Part shown: piece by piece, positions 31,852-41,922 of the stretch | Numbering within the stretch: position 1 is the first letter of the stretch | Layout: the number at the start of each line of letters is the position of its first letter | Source of the DNA: a virus | IMG/VR virus record: IMGVR_UViG_3300032893_000040 | Location: 1-64,000 of that record | Length of the DNA: 64,000 nt | Direction: 5' to 3' (one strand) | Program-made: the position numbers and the translations under genes | Notes under the pieces: model-generated | Seen by the model: only the letters and a program-made list of their open reading frames with translations | What the model was told of the DNA's origin: nothing | The model's database searches: none

Positions 31852-32853
31852 ATGCCAGGTTCAGGTGGTCTCGACACCACATTTCTCAACAACGTCACAC
31901 GAGCGCACTTCATTCCGACGCTCCAGAACATTCTCTACAACCAGAGCCCGCTCTTCAACAGGCTCTTCGTTGCTGGGCGCGTTCAGACGTTCGTTGGGAC
32001 GGCCCTTCAGTGGGACGTGGTGATCAAGAAACATGCGGCGGTGGGCCGCTTCACGGGTTACGACGTGTTCGCCAACCAGCCGATCAACCCCACGGTTCAG
32101 GCACAGCTCCCGGAAGGCGCGTATTACGCCGCGCTTGCGATCTCCGGAACAGAGAAGCGCAAGAACCAGGGTTCGATGGAGAAGCTCCTCGACGCTCTGA
32201 AGGTCCAGAACGACAACGCCGTGAGCACGCTGAAGGACGTGATGTACACCGACGCGTACTCGGACGGTTCGCTCGTTGGGGGCAAGCAGGGTCTGGTCGG
32301 CCTCAAGAACGCGGTGGACGACGGCGTAGTGAGCGGCATTGCCACATACGCCAACATCGACCGCACGGTTGCGGCCAATGCCTCGTGGAAGGCGAACGTG
32401 GACGGCGGTGCTCATCCGGCCGCCAACCTCAAGGACCCGACGACGGCGGACTATCTGCCCTCGCTCATGCGCACGGGCTACACGAACTCCACGCATGAGC
32501 ACGGTCCGGACATCATCTTCACGACGAAGACGATCTACAACATCTACCAGGACATTGCGGGAATCACGAACCTCCGCTTTGACCAGGAAGTTGCGGACCT
32601 CGGCTTCGGTGGGGTGAAGTTCCAGAACGTCACGATGGCGTTCGACGACTTCTGCACGGACAAGTACCTCTACGAGCTGAACCTCAGGGACTGGGACGTG
32701 TGGGTGTTCTCGGGTGCCAACTTCGACATGCCGGAGGAAGGGTGGATGCGTCCGCCGAATCAGGACGCGTACATCACCCAGATCATCTGGCAGGGGCAGA
32801 TGCGGCTCAACAGCCCGTGGCATCAGCAGAAATTCACGCAGATCGGGACCTAA
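31852..32853 (+). CDS. major capsid protein (HK97-fold type)
   Basis: A 333-residue protein directly after the scaffold. Motifs of the N-terminal arm (SPLFNRLFV, TALQWDVVIKKHAAV) and a C-terminal domain rich in aromatic strands (YLYELNLRDWDVWVFSGANF) are typical of this capsid class. GGAGG precedes the ATG. Strong codon bias gives a long open frame on the opposite strand, which is not a gene. Confidence 0.8.
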   Translation: MPGSGGLDTTFLNNVTRAHFIPTLQNILYNQSPLFNRLFVAGRVQTFVGTALQWDVVIKKHAAVGRFTGYDVFANQPINPTVQAQLPEGAYYAALAISGTEKRKNQGSMEKLLDALKVQNDNAVSTLKDVMYTDAYSDGSLVGGKQGLVGLKNAVDDGVVSGIATYANIDRTVAANASWKANVDGGAHPAANLKDPTTADYLPSLMRTGYTNSTHEHGPDIIFTTKTIYNIYQDIAGITNLRFDQEVADLGFGGVKFQNVTMAFDDFCTDKYLYELNLRDWDVWVFSGANFDMPEEGWMRPPNQDAYITQIIWQGQMRLNSPWHQQKFTQIGT

Positions 32854-32910
32854 AGTCCCGAAGATCGGCTGTACGTAATTAACATGTATCACTGACAAGG
32901 AGCTACATCT

Positions 32911-33393
32911 GTGGCCGACGCAATCATCCAGAACTACGTAGGGCCAGGGGCACCGGAAGTCATCTACGAAGGCTACGATGTTTACATCAAGGTCTTCAAT
33001 GAGACGGGTGCCGCACTGACGGAGGGCCAGGTCGTCAAGGTGAGTCCCGCGAGTTCAACCTCCGGGCAATACCCTTCGGCGGTCCAGCCGACAACGAACG
33101 CCGCCGTGATTCACATCATCGGCGTGGTCAACAACGGCAAGCTGGGGGTCTCCAGCATCGCCAACCTCACCTGGGGATTCGTGCAGATTCAGGGGTACTG
33201 CCCGAAGATCGCCACGGCGGGTGCGGTGACGACGGTGGACCACCAGCTTATCACGACAAACGCATCCTACAACGCGACTTCTTCAGGTGCGACGACCGAA
33301 ACGACCGCTTCATTCGCTTCGGCCAAGAGCACGGTCGGCGGTGCAGGGTTCGTCTCCGGGTGGCTCACCGGACGTTTGATCGCGATGACGTAA
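32911..33393 (+). CDS. small virion protein (decoration-like)
   Basis: A 160-residue protein with GTG start (AAGGAG upstream). Entirely beta-strand and Gly/Thr/Ala rich (DVYIKVFNETGAALTEGQVV, GVVNNGKLGVS, GFVQIQGYC). The position right after the capsid gene suggests a head-decoration or similar structural role. Inference from location and composition. Confidence 0.6.
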   Translation: MADAIIQNYVGPGAPEVIYEGYDVYIKVFNETGAALTEGQVVKVSPASSTSGQYPSAVQPTTNAAVIHIIGVVNNGKLGVSSIANLTWGFVQIQGYCPKIATAGAVTTVDHQLITTNASYNATSSGATTETTASFASAKSTVGGAGFVSGWLTGRLIAMT

Positions 33394-33395
33394 GC

Positions 33396-33508
33396 AGGAG
33401 GCAAGGGTGCCCCGAGGGACGTAGGGAGCCTAGTGGGTGGGTTCCCCGCCTCACCTCCTGTGGGCGGCGTGGACGTACCCGAGGGGCACCTTTTATTCAT
33501 CAAACCAA
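33396..33508 (+). terminator. structured intergenic RNA ending in terminator-like stem
   Basis: GGTGCCCC (from 33409) pairs with GGGGCACC (ends about 33491), followed by TTTTATT. Inside is a second stem CCGCC/GGCGG. The size and the U-run fit an intrinsic terminator with internal structure, which would reduce read-through after the capsid genes. Confidence 0.55.
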
Positions 33509-33519
33509 AAGAGGAAAAC

Positions 33520-33951
33520 GTGAAATACATCAAGAAGTGGGCTTCGATGCTCACCGTCGCGATTCTCGTCGTCACACTCTGCGTGCTCGTCACCCAGCAG
33601 TATGACATCCAGATCGCGAAGTCCCAGGCCCTGCCGTTCTTCTGGACGCTCAAAATCTCGACCAAGATCGTCGGCACGTCCAACTGGCGAGGCCAGCATT
33701 CCTTTGCGTGGCGCGGTGCCCCGACTCAGGCACTCTACGACACCGTGTACGTGAAGGGGACGCTTCCCACCGACTACGTATTCGTTCAGCGAACCCGGTC
33801 CCGGAGCACCCCTGCCGTGTTCACCGAGGTGAACCAGCTCAAGGGTTACACTACTGGGATTTACGGAATTGCCTCGACCGATACAATTTATGTGTCGAGG
33901 CAGGACACGCTGGTTGCGGATTCGCTTTACAATTACATGGTCATCAGATAA
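33520..33951 (+). CDS. N-anchored hypothetical protein
   Basis: A 143-residue protein with GTG start and AGAGGAAAA upstream. A basic N-terminus (KYIKKW) is followed by MLTVAILVVTLCVLV, one transmembrane helix or signal anchor, then a beta-rich ectodomain. This suggests membrane or virion-interior location. Unknown family. Confidence 0.6.
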   Translation: MKYIKKWASMLTVAILVVTLCVLVTQQYDIQIAKSQALPFFWTLKISTKIVGTSNWRGQHSFAWRGAPTQALYDTVYVKGTLPTDYVFVQRTRSRSTPAVFTEVNQLKGYTTGIYGIASTDTIYVSRQDTLVADSLYNYMVIR

Positions 33952-33966
33952 CAAGGGAGAGCAACC

Positions 33967-34365
33967 ATGAAACGCACGTCTCTGTTGGTTGCTCTCCTGT
34001 TTATCCTTTCCGCTGGGGCGAGCGCACAGTGGAACACGATATACACGGAGAACAGCCAGAACAGGTACAAGCACTACTCGGCGGCGACTGCGGCCAACGG
34101 GGATACCGTGGTCAATCTGGTGGCCGCTCAGAGGTCGGATACGGCCGCTCATCCCTTCCTCGTTGGCATTGTGATGAACGCGATGGTCAACAGCGCGTCG
34201 TACACGGTTCTTGACGGGGGCACCACCGTCGCGGCCGCTACCTTCCCGTCAACCGCACTTACGTATCCGGTGTACATTCCTTACAACGTCAAGCTACAAA
34301 CGTCGTTGGTGTTGAAGATTGTCGGTGCCAACGACGTAACGCTCATTTACAGACTATGGCGTTAA
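33967..34365 (+). CDS. Sec-type signal-peptide protein
   Basis: A 132-residue protein with a textbook signal peptide: MKRTSLLVALLFILSAGASA, then QWN, an AxA-type cleavage site. The mature part is beta-rich with Thr/Ala/Val. It sits between capsid and connector genes, where secreted proteins are unusual. Could act in the periplasm or on the cell surface. GGGAG precedes the ATG. Confidence 0.65.
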   Translation: MKRTSLLVALLFILSAGASAQWNTIYTENSQNRYKHYSAATAANGDTVVNLVAAQRSDTAAHPFLVGIVMNAMVNSASYTVLDGGTTVAAATFPSTALTYPVYIPYNVKLQTSLVLKIVGANDVTLIYRLWR

Positions 34366-34378
34366 CTGGAGGAGTGAT

Positions 34379-35518
34379 ATGCCGGACCTTTTTGGAAAGG
34401 TCGCGTATTCAGACCTGATCGACGACATCCGGGGCGCGTCTCCCAATGAAGCCGACATAGCGGGCTGGGACGACCACCGCCTGAAGATGTTCATCCTTCA
34501 GGCCCAGGAACGAATCTGTCAGATGGCCAAAGTGGAGGACCAGTGGGTTCTCTACCTCAAAACGGGTTTCTCGCAGTTCAACTACACCGAGAACCCGTAC
34601 ATCACTGGCGCGTCTGCGGCTTCGCCCATCGTAATGCAGACCGTCTCTCCCCACAATCTCAATCAAGGGGACACCATCCGTCAGATGCGGGTGGCCGGGG
34701 TTCCCGGAGCGAACGGGCAGTTCCAGGTCTATCAAGTCATTTCCCCGACCTCGTACTCGATCTACAATTACGAGGTGATCACCGGGGCGACCAACGCTTC
34801 CCCTATCGTCATCAACGATACCGCTCACCCGTTTAACACGGGCGACACGGTTACGATTGCCGGGGTTCTCGGTAATCTGGCGGCGAATGGGACGTGGGTT
34901 ATAACGGTCGTTGATCAGGACCATTACTCACTCAACGGTTCGACCGGGAACGGCACCTATACGGGCGGCGGAAGCGCGACACGCATTACGAACGGAACTG
35001 GCACCACCTACGTTGGGCCGAGCGGTCAGTATTACCGCTTCAACGAGATTCCGGACATGTTCCGGGATTTCAAGGTGGGAAGGATGCTCGTCAACAACTT
35101 CCTGCAGGAGTTCCGGTACGTGGACCCCGCCAATTTGGTCGATCTCCAGGTCCGGGACAACATATTCCTCCTCGGGCAAGCGGCAACCTACATTTATCCG
35201 GTTCGGGGCATGACCACCAACCGGGACACCCACAGGCAGTTCGTGGTTTACCCGGTCCCGGTTGTTGATATCTATCTTACCGGATACGGCACCATCCACA
35301 TCAACGCCCGGACCTACGCCAACGACAATCTCGGGGCCAGTATCCACCTCTCGGCCAAGTGGCATGAGGCGATCAAGAAGTTCGTCGAGTACCGTGTTGA
35401 GGACAAGCTGGGTCACAAGAAGGATGCGCAGGTGAGGTACAAGGAATTCCTGATTGAGGCAGACATCGAACGCAAGAATCGTCAGATTCACCCACAGATG
35501 AGGATAACGTACGAATGA
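34379..35518 (+). CDS. head-tail adaptor-like protein with two FCCH-type repeats
   Basis: A 379-residue protein. The N- and C-terminal helical parts (YSDLIDDIRG; HEAIKKFVEYRVEDKLGHKK) read as a connector/adaptor. Residues about 75-200 hold two copies of a beta-domain with HxF-N-GDT-tIaGV-G-aNGtw-V, the FCCH-type pattern found in phage tail proteins. GGAGGAGTG precedes the ATG. Confidence 0.65.
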   Translation: MPDLFGKVAYSDLIDDIRGASPNEADIAGWDDHRLKMFILQAQERICQMAKVEDQWVLYLKTGFSQFNYTENPYITGASAASPIVMQTVSPHNLNQGDTIRQMRVAGVPGANGQFQVYQVISPTSYSIYNYEVITGATNASPIVINDTAHPFNTGDTVTIAGVLGNLAANGTWVITVVDQDHYSLNGSTGNGTYTGGGSATRITNGTGTTYVGPSGQYYRFNEIPDMFRDFKVGRMLVNNFLQEFRYVDPANLVDLQVRDNIFLLGQAATYIYPVRGMTTNRDTHRQFVVYPVPVVDIYLTGYGTIHINARTYANDNLGASIHLSAKWHEAIKKFVEYRVEDKLGHKKDAQVRYKEFLIEADIERKNRQIHPQMRITYE

Positions 35519-36153
35519 GCACAGTCCAGGCACAGATGGGGAGGCTCGCCCAGCGGATTGACCCCGTTACCCCTGCTGGAGTGTCCATCACTGCGGCCAA
35601 CGTTGGGACCGTGGATGGGAGATTCAACCGGAATCGCCTTCTCGACATCTACAACGAAGCGAGAATGGCGTTGGCTAATGTCATTCAGCAGAAGCTCGAC
35701 CCCGTATACCGGCGTGAGGCCGTGGCCAACAACGTGCTCACGGCGACCCTGACGTTTGCTTCCGGGGTAGCGAACAAGCCAGCCGGGTACGTGAGCACGT
35801 TCCTGTTGAAATCGAACGCGGGTCAGATAATTACGGTACTGCCCGTGGCCCTCGAGTATGCGACCAAATCGAGAGACGGAGTTAACAATCCGCTCGTCTA
35901 CGAGAAATCAATCACGTTGGCCTCGGTCAATGGAAATCTGTACGTTCCGGACGCGAACAACTACGTGCTCGAGTATTTCGGAGTGTCGTATTTCGCCCTC
36001 TCGGACGTGACGGGCGGCGTGACCCTGGAAACCTTCAACCAGATATGGGAGCCGACGATTCTCGAGCTTGCCCAGGCTATCGCCCTTGAGCAGGGCATAG
36101 TCAACGTCATGGCACTTGCCGATTCCTTGATCGGCGGAGGGAAACAACAGTAA
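35515..36153 (+). CDS. connector or tail-associated structural protein
   Basis: A 212-residue protein, ATGA coupled upstream and TAATG coupled downstream. Begins with a helical segment (FNRNRLLDIYNEARMALANV), then beta-strands, ending in a helix (LELAQAIALEQGIVNVMALA). Location suggests a gp-type connector; no family identified. Confidence 0.6.
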   Translation: MSTVQAQMGRLAQRIDPVTPAGVSITAANVGTVDGRFNRNRLLDIYNEARMALANVIQQKLDPVYRREAVANNVLTATLTFASGVANKPAGYVSTFLLKSNAGQIITVLPVALEYATKSRDGVNNPLVYEKSITLASVNGNLYVPDANNYVLEYFGVSYFALSDVTGGVTLETFNQIWEPTILELAQAIALEQGIVNVMALADSLIGGGKQQ

Positions 36154-37070
36154 TGGGACTTTCCAAGCAGTGGACCGCGATTCAGGCCTACACTCACGCG
36201 GCCAGCATCTTCGGCGACATGGATCCCGTGGCCTACGCCCAGAGATTCGAAATTCTGAACCTCGCGCAGTTCTCGGTGTTGGCCAATTTCTACGGCCTCA
36301 TGTCCGCGGCCTACATGACCCCGGTGACGTTCAGCGTAGACCAGACCTGTGCGGCGGCTACGGCCGGGAACGCCGGATTCACCGCCGCAACGCAACTGCT
36401 CACGGCGACCAGCATTACGTTTGCTTCGACCGACGCGGGGAAGACGGTCATAATGCGTAAGGGGACGAACGGATGGGTGGGATTCGTCCTTGCGGTGACC
36501 GGGGTGAACACGGCGGTGCTTTACGGTCCCCAGCTTCCGACCACGGATCAAGCGGCTCTGGACGAGTTCATCATGCTCAATACCGCCATAACGTCAAGCG
36601 TGATCGACATCTCGACCCTGCCCATCATGAGGGCGGGTGGGCCGCAGATCAAATGGGAACTGGAGAGTTCCGCTACTCAATTCCTCGACGTGGTGTCTGC
36701 CGAGAAGTTCCGCACGTTCCGGCCCTCGGACCCCGGTAATGCTAACCGGATAGTGTGGTACGTTTCCGGGAACTACATGTACCTCAAGTGGGGAACGGGC
36801 CTAGGTACCACGGCCGGGACTCTGACTCTCAGGTATCCGAGGGTTCCGATCGCGATGGCGGCGGACGGAGATTCGCCTGACATCCCGGACGGTGCACCGA
36901 TACAGCTTTTCCTCACTCTCATCAAGAGGACGCTCGACAATCGGTTCATCAAGTCCAAGGCCAACTACACCGCCGAGATAACGGAGGGGGTGGAGACGAC
37001 CATGCGAGCGTTCGGCATGGTGGCCAAGGAAGAGGAAATCGAGAATAAGGTCAAGACGCTGGCGGCATGA
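36153..37070 (+). CDS. structural protein, possibly tail tubular/adaptor
   Basis: A 305-residue protein, TAATG coupled to the previous gene and overlapping the next. Helical N-terminus (QWTAIQAYTHAASIFGDMDP), beta-rich centre, and a C-terminal helix (LFLTLIKRTLDNRFIKSKAN). By position it could be the T7 gp11-like tail adaptor, but sequence evidence is weak. Confidence 0.55.
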   Translation: MGLSKQWTAIQAYTHAASIFGDMDPVAYAQRFEILNLAQFSVLANFYGLMSAAYMTPVTFSVDQTCAAATAGNAGFTAATQLLTATSITFASTDAGKTVIMRKGTNGWVGFVLAVTGVNTAVLYGPQLPTTDQAALDEFIMLNTAITSSVIDISTLPIMRAGGPQIKWELESSATQFLDVVSAEKFRTFRPSDPGNANRIVWYVSGNYMYLKWGTGLGTTAGTLTLRYPRVPIAMAADGDSPDIPDGAPIQLFLTLIKRTLDNRFIKSKANYTAEITEGVETTMRAFGMVAKEEEIENKVKTLAA

Positions 37071-39676
37071 GCACTCCCAAAGGGTTCATATCGAAGGCAC
37101 TGGACGGGGTAATCAAGTTCTTTACGAACTATTCCCCGGAAGAGGTATCGTCGAATTACGCCCTCGACATGAGAGGTCTCCGCCTCAATTCGGGCGGCTA
37201 TCTCCTCCAGCGGGACTACGGTACCCAGCAGTTGTACTCCGGGCAGACTCCGCCGCTACCCAACGGTGTGACCTCGATGTACATCTACGACGGCTGGGTG
37301 ATGTATGACTCGTTCACGGGCCTGGATTACGACATCGTAGCGTGCATCTGCACCACGAGGGCCGGAGGTGGAACACGCCTCAAGTTTTTCGTGTACGATG
37401 GCACGTGGACTGAGCTGACTCGAGTGATCAATGCGACAATCAACGGGACTCCCGGTACCCTTACCAAGACGGTGAACATCTCGGCTCCGACAGAAAACGG
37501 AGCGTCGATCACCCCAGGAGTTAACGAGTTCCAAGACTTTTTTGTGGTAAATACGTCGGTGCTCAATCCGACCAAACGCTCGGCCATAATCGTCAGTGCC
37601 AACACGTCCTCGTCAATCACCAATCTGGACAGTTACCTGGGTTCAGACGGGCTGATATGGACGAACGGGGACAACCTTATAATCCTTCAGTCCAACGGCT
37701 TGTCGGACGCGGCCTATGATGACACGATAGGTTCAAATGGTACGCCGCAAATCCGGGTTATAACACAGGAGGACCAGCGGAAGTTCACGGCGTATCTGGG
37801 CAGGACCACGACCACCCCGCTCACGCGCCAGCTTCCGATAAGGTTCATGAAGCGTACTGACCAGCGCAAGTATTTCTGGACAGGCAGTGCGGCCAATCTT
37901 CGGAACCTCAATGTAGGGGGTGTCAAGAACTGGTGTTCGGAGGTGGGGGGCGGACTCACTCCCCTCGGGGCAACCTTCGGGTCCCCGATAGGCGTAATCC
38001 AGCCTTCGTCCGGCCACCAGACCACGAGTTCTCAGTACCCGATCGACACATGGCTCCAGATCGAGTTTGATGCCGTGGCCGGGGCCACCCCGAACGCAGG
38101 GTACAATCCGTATTGCTTCTTTGCGATAACCTGCGTTTATGCCTCGGCGACAGGTGTGGGGTACCAAGAGTCTGACCCTGTGATACTGGCTTACTGCGGC
38201 ACGTCGAACGTGACCGCGCTCGGCATCTCGCTCCAATTTGACATTAATTTCGCCCGGATGCCGAAGGACCTGATAGCCTTCAATATCTACGACTTCAGGA
38301 CCAGCCTGGGGAATACGATTATCCAGGCCATCTATGACAGGCTTAATACTGTCGCATGGTCAGACTTCATCTTGGTTGAGACCATACCAGTACAGGGGTC
38401 TTACTCCTCACTAGTCACGTGGTCGGGCACCGCTCCCGGAGATGTGAACGGTCTTACCATACATGGGGCGGTTTCATGGTCAACGGATGTGGCGAGGACC
38501 GGAACCATAAGCCTTTCATCGGCCCTCAACCACAATCCGTCGATGACGCGAGCACTCATCAAGCCGAGGTTCATATCACGCGGCGGGAGGGACAAGGGCC
38601 AGCTTGTCGCGGCGGATTCGGACGACCGGACATTGTGGCTGACCTCGTTCGACGGTTACCAGACGCATGAGGACGACAATTTTGTTTCCACTACGCCGGA
38701 CCTCACCAATTTCAACACCCGGATAACCCTCAACGGGCAGGGTGAACTTCAGGGACTTTCCTCGCACGAAAGTCAGGTGCTGGCGTTCAAGTGGTCGGAG
38801 ATTGAGGTCATTGACCTGATAGCGGGGTCCCAGGACCTCTACCAAATCGACTTCGCGGCCAAGCGTTCCATCATCAAGACCGATTGGGGCACGCTGTGGG
38901 CAGGGAATCGCGGAATCTACATGATGCGGTACGGCGGCGGTAACGAGATTCTCCCGATAAACAAGGACTGGCAGAATCTCTATGACGGCACCATGCAGAA
39001 CTCGGCCGGGACGGGACCGATAATTACGGCGGCGGCACGCAAGGCGATCATCGCGGGGTGGGACCCGACTTACGAGGAGGCCCTCTTCCAGGTTCAGGCC
39101 TCTTTCGATGGTTCGACCACCGAATATATGGTCTACCGTTATAATCCGGGCAGGAACGCATGGAGCGTCCGCAAGTTTCAACTGCTGGCCGGGGGAGGGT
39201 CCCAGACACCGATTGCGTATTTCGCCAAGTACTCCAACGGAACGATCGTCATCGGCGCACAGAACAACTTGCTCACCTATCCGGTGCGTACTACTTACCT
39301 GGACGAACTCACGTCCGGTGGAACTGGCGGACAGGGCTTCGATACGTGGGTCATAGTGAACGTTGGCGAGATTTACGAGCTTCTCAAGACGAATGTGCTC
39401 TACTCGTATCTTCTTGACTTCCTCGGGTCCTCGATCTCGGGAACGGGTACGATACAGGTGGACCTCTACGCCAATTACGAGACCACGCCGTACGACACGC
39501 AGACGTTCCCCATTGACCAGCTTCCGCTTATGCGGCTTACGGTCCCGAGAGGGGCATTCGATTCGATACGGGTCAAGGTTTCAATTCCGTCCGGGCAGGT
39601 GTCGGACATCAAGAATTTTAACGTGGACACGTTCGCATTTAACTTCATCAAGTATCCAAGGATAGGTAACAACTAA
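37067..39676 (+). CDS. large beta-rich tail hub-like protein
   Basis: An 869-residue, almost wholly beta protein, the size and place of T7 gp12-like tail hub/nozzle proteins. Features: SPEEVSSNYALDMRGLRLNS near the N-terminus, a long middle of strand-turn repeats, and IIKTDWGTLWAGNRGIYMMR near residue 600. ATGA coupled. The functional assignment is by size and location. Confidence 0.6.
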   Translation: MSTPKGFISKALDGVIKFFTNYSPEEVSSNYALDMRGLRLNSGGYLLQRDYGTQQLYSGQTPPLPNGVTSMYIYDGWVMYDSFTGLDYDIVACICTTRAGGGTRLKFFVYDGTWTELTRVINATINGTPGTLTKTVNISAPTENGASITPGVNEFQDFFVVNTSVLNPTKRSAIIVSANTSSSITNLDSYLGSDGLIWTNGDNLIILQSNGLSDAAYDDTIGSNGTPQIRVITQEDQRKFTAYLGRTTTTPLTRQLPIRFMKRTDQRKYFWTGSAANLRNLNVGGVKNWCSEVGGGLTPLGATFGSPIGVIQPSSGHQTTSSQYPIDTWLQIEFDAVAGATPNAGYNPYCFFAITCVYASATGVGYQESDPVILAYCGTSNVTALGISLQFDINFARMPKDLIAFNIYDFRTSLGNTIIQAIYDRLNTVAWSDFILVETIPVQGSYSSLVTWSGTAPGDVNGLTIHGAVSWSTDVARTGTISLSSALNHNPSMTRALIKPRFISRGGRDKGQLVAADSDDRTLWLTSFDGYQTHEDDNFVSTTPDLTNFNTRITLNGQGELQGLSSHESQVLAFKWSEIEVIDLIAGSQDLYQIDFAAKRSIIKTDWGTLWAGNRGIYMMRYGGGNEILPINKDWQNLYDGTMQNSAGTGPIITAAARKAIIAGWDPTYEEALFQVQASFDGSTTEYMVYRYNPGRNAWSVRKFQLLAGGGSQTPIAYFAKYSNGTIVIGAQNNLLTYPVRTTYLDELTSGGTGGQGFDTWVIVNVGEIYELLKTNVLYSYLLDFLGSSISGTGTIQVDLYANYETTPYDTQTFPIDQLPLMRLTVPRGAFDSIRVKVSIPSGQVSDIKNFNVDTFAFNFIKYPRIGNN

Positions 39677-39688
39677 GAGAGGTTCAAG

Positions 39689-40543
39689 ATGGCCGCAGAT
39701 ACGGGTGGCACTCTTTCGGCAATGGCTTCAGATGCGGCTTCCGGTTTCTCGATCGGGGGTCCGACAGGCGCGGGGGTGGGTGCTCTCTTTGGCCTTCTGT
39801 CCGGCCTGGCTTCGGAATCGAGTCCCGAGTACAGGGTGCTGGAACAGCGTAAGCAGCTTCTCCGTCAGCTTATTGCGGCCCGTCGTGCTGAAGCCATAGC
39901 CGAGGGGTCGAAGATAATCGCTCAGCAGACTCAGGGGGCGGTTCAGGCGGCGGAAACCGGGGCGGCGAGGCGTGCCGCATCGAGGGGTATTCAGGACACG
40001 TCCGGTTACATTCAGCCAGCCGGACAGAATGCGCTCTCTCAGGGCTCGACCGCGATGGAGAGGTTCATCACCAACACCAACGCGCAGTACGATCAGGCGG
40101 AGATGAATCTCGAGTCCGAGTCACTCAAGTTCCCCACGCCGGAACCTCTTTCCAACGTGGTTGCCAAGATCGGGCAGTCGGCTACAGGCTTCATCCAGGA
40201 CATCCGAAAACAAAAGTTGATCGACGAATATAACGCCAACCAGCCGGGAGGTTCCAACTACCTTGCGAATCCGGGCGCACCTTCGGTGGACGCGCAGGGG
40301 AACCCGACGTATTACCCCGGAAACACATCACAGGCCGACATCACACAGCCCGGAGCAGTCAATGCGATGCCCTTCGCCGACAATATTGTTGCGGCAAGGC
40401 GTTCGGCGGTCAATTCGTTCAAGGATGGGGTGGGTCCCGGAATAGCGGTTCCGGGGTTCAATGACAAGCAGGTGGATGCGGCAACGCGTGAACTCCTGAA
40501 CGCGCACAGGCGCATGTACATGGGCCTCGGAGGGCAGTATTAA
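39689..40543 (+). CDS. internal virion/ejection protein (gp14-like)
   Basis: A 284-residue protein with a Gly/Ala-rich hydrophobic N-terminus (SIGGPTGAGVGALFGLLSGL) able to insert in membrane, then a long helical segment (RKQLLRQLIAARRAEAIAEG). This layout is typical of small ejected core proteins of podoviruses. GAGAGG precedes the ATG; TAATG couples the next gene. Confidence 0.6.
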   Translation: MAADTGGTLSAMASDAASGFSIGGPTGAGVGALFGLLSGLASESSPEYRVLEQRKQLLRQLIAARRAEAIAEGSKIIAQQTQGAVQAAETGAARRAASRGIQDTSGYIQPAGQNALSQGSTAMERFITNTNAQYDQAEMNLESESLKFPTPEPLSNVVAKIGQSATGFIQDIRKQKLIDEYNANQPGGSNYLANPGAPSVDAQGNPTYYPGNTSQADITQPGAVNAMPFADNIVAARRSAVNSFKDGVGPGIAVPGFNDKQVDAATRELLNAHRRMYMGLGGQY

Positions 40544-41922
40544 TGCCTACACCTTCATTTGCGGAAATGGATTCGACCTCCTCCGATTTGATGCAGAACA
40601 TAATCGGAGACGTTTCCAAGAGGTACACTGATAATATGGCGTTGGAAAGTCAGCTCAAGCAAGACCAGGCTGACAAGGTGTATTCCCAGCGTATACTCGA
40701 TTCTTACATCGCGAACCATAATCCCAGGAAAGTGGAACGCGTTCATCCGGTGACCGGGGAAAAGGAAATCATCGAGAAATATCCCACCATCGATGAGACC
40801 TTCCGACTGGCCACCCAGGCGAGGGCCGCTCTAGCACAGAGCGGGGGCCGTCATTCGGCTTACGCGGCCGATCAGATCGGCAAGGACCTCGATGCGAGAC
40901 TCCGATACCAGCAGAGGTCCCCCAAGGCGGACGAGCTTCAGTCCTACATCGACCAGTACGGGCCGGAAATGGGTCTCCAGATGTTTAACAAGGCTCAGGT
41001 CCAGCGTCGTGTGGCCCCGGTCGAGGCCCGGAGTGCTGGCGAGCAGAAGCTCGAAGAGACCAAGCAGAAAGGACGTGAAGAATTGGCCGGAATCAATTTC
41101 GGGTACCGGCTGAAGTTAGAATCCGTCAAGGCGGAGAAGGCATTCTCCCCGGTCGAACTCGACAACGGCAATCTCGGCGTGACATGGCACAACCCCATCA
41201 CTCATCAAGCCGGGGTGTATGATACCGGGGTGAAGGGTACCAAGCTCGAAGGCAAAAATACCGGAAAGGGTGGGAAGGTAACCACCAACGAATGGTTCAA
41301 GGTGTGGCAACCCGTCATGGATGCGGAACTTCGGGCGGTCTCGATGATGCATTCGGAGCAGGAAGCCAATGCCGGGAAGGCGAGAGGCCCGAACGACACG
41401 AATCTGCTTTTCAACCACATGGGGATGACGCTTTCGGCCCAGAAGGGAACCCGAATCACGTACGCCGAGATTGACAACGCCATCAAGGCGAGGTCCTTCC
41501 CGGAAGATATAATGGAACTCTGGGATAAGGTGTCCACGGGCGGGTTCCTCTCCCCAGCCCAGCGCAGGTATTTCGTTGAACTTGCAATGAGACGGCGCAT
41601 GGATTTCGTTACGGCGGCACGTAGGGCCGCCACCGCCATCAAGATGGACCCGACCACGGAACCCAAGTTCAACCCGGAACTTCCACCCGTCGAAGGTCAG
41701 GTATCGAGGGCGACCGGGGGCGCGACAGATGCAAACGCCGGACAGGGCGGAGCGGCGAGCGGCCAGGGGGAAGCCGGAACCGCTCCGTCCTTCCAGCTTC
41801 AGGGCGAGAAGGGATCCTATAATTGGGACGCGGAGGATTCGGAATACTTCAAGAGTCAGAACGGGCACTACCCGACACAGCAGGAAGCTGAAGCGGAAGC
41901 CAAAGCAGGCGGACACATCTAA
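40543..41922 (+). CDS. internal virion/ejection protein, helical
   Basis: A 459-residue protein, strongly helical, with charged coiled-coil stretches (RYTDNMALESQLKQDQADKV; KLEETKQKGREELAG) and a disordered Gly/Ala C-terminus. TAATG overlaps at both ends. Placed among ejection proteins; no enzyme motif is seen. Confidence 0.6.
   Translation: MPTPSFAEMDSTSSDLMQNIIGDVSKRYTDNMALESQLKQDQADKVYSQRILDSYIANHNPRKVERVHPVTGEKEIIEKYPTIDETFRLATQARAALAQSGGRHSAYAADQIGKDLDARLRYQQRSPKADELQSYIDQYGPEMGLQMFNKAQVQRRVAPVEARSAGEQKLEETKQKGREELAGINFGYRLKLESVKAEKAFSPVELDNGNLGVTWHNPITHQAGVYDTGVKGTKLEGKNTGKGGKVTTNEWFKVWQPVMDAELRAVSMMHSEQEANAGKARGPNDTNLLFNHMGMTLSAQKGTRITYAEIDNAIKARSFPEDIMELWDKVSTGGFLSPAQRRYFVELAMRRRMDFVTAARRAATAIKMDPTTEPKFNPELPPVEGQVSRATGGATDANAGQGGAASGQGEAGTAPSFQLQGEKGSYNWDAEDSEYFKSQNGHYPTQQEAEAEAKAGGHI

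Noticed and set aside
31861-32898. 345-codon open frame antisense to the capsid gene
   Set aside because: Shadow of strong codon bias in the capsid gene; no start site or family resemblance.
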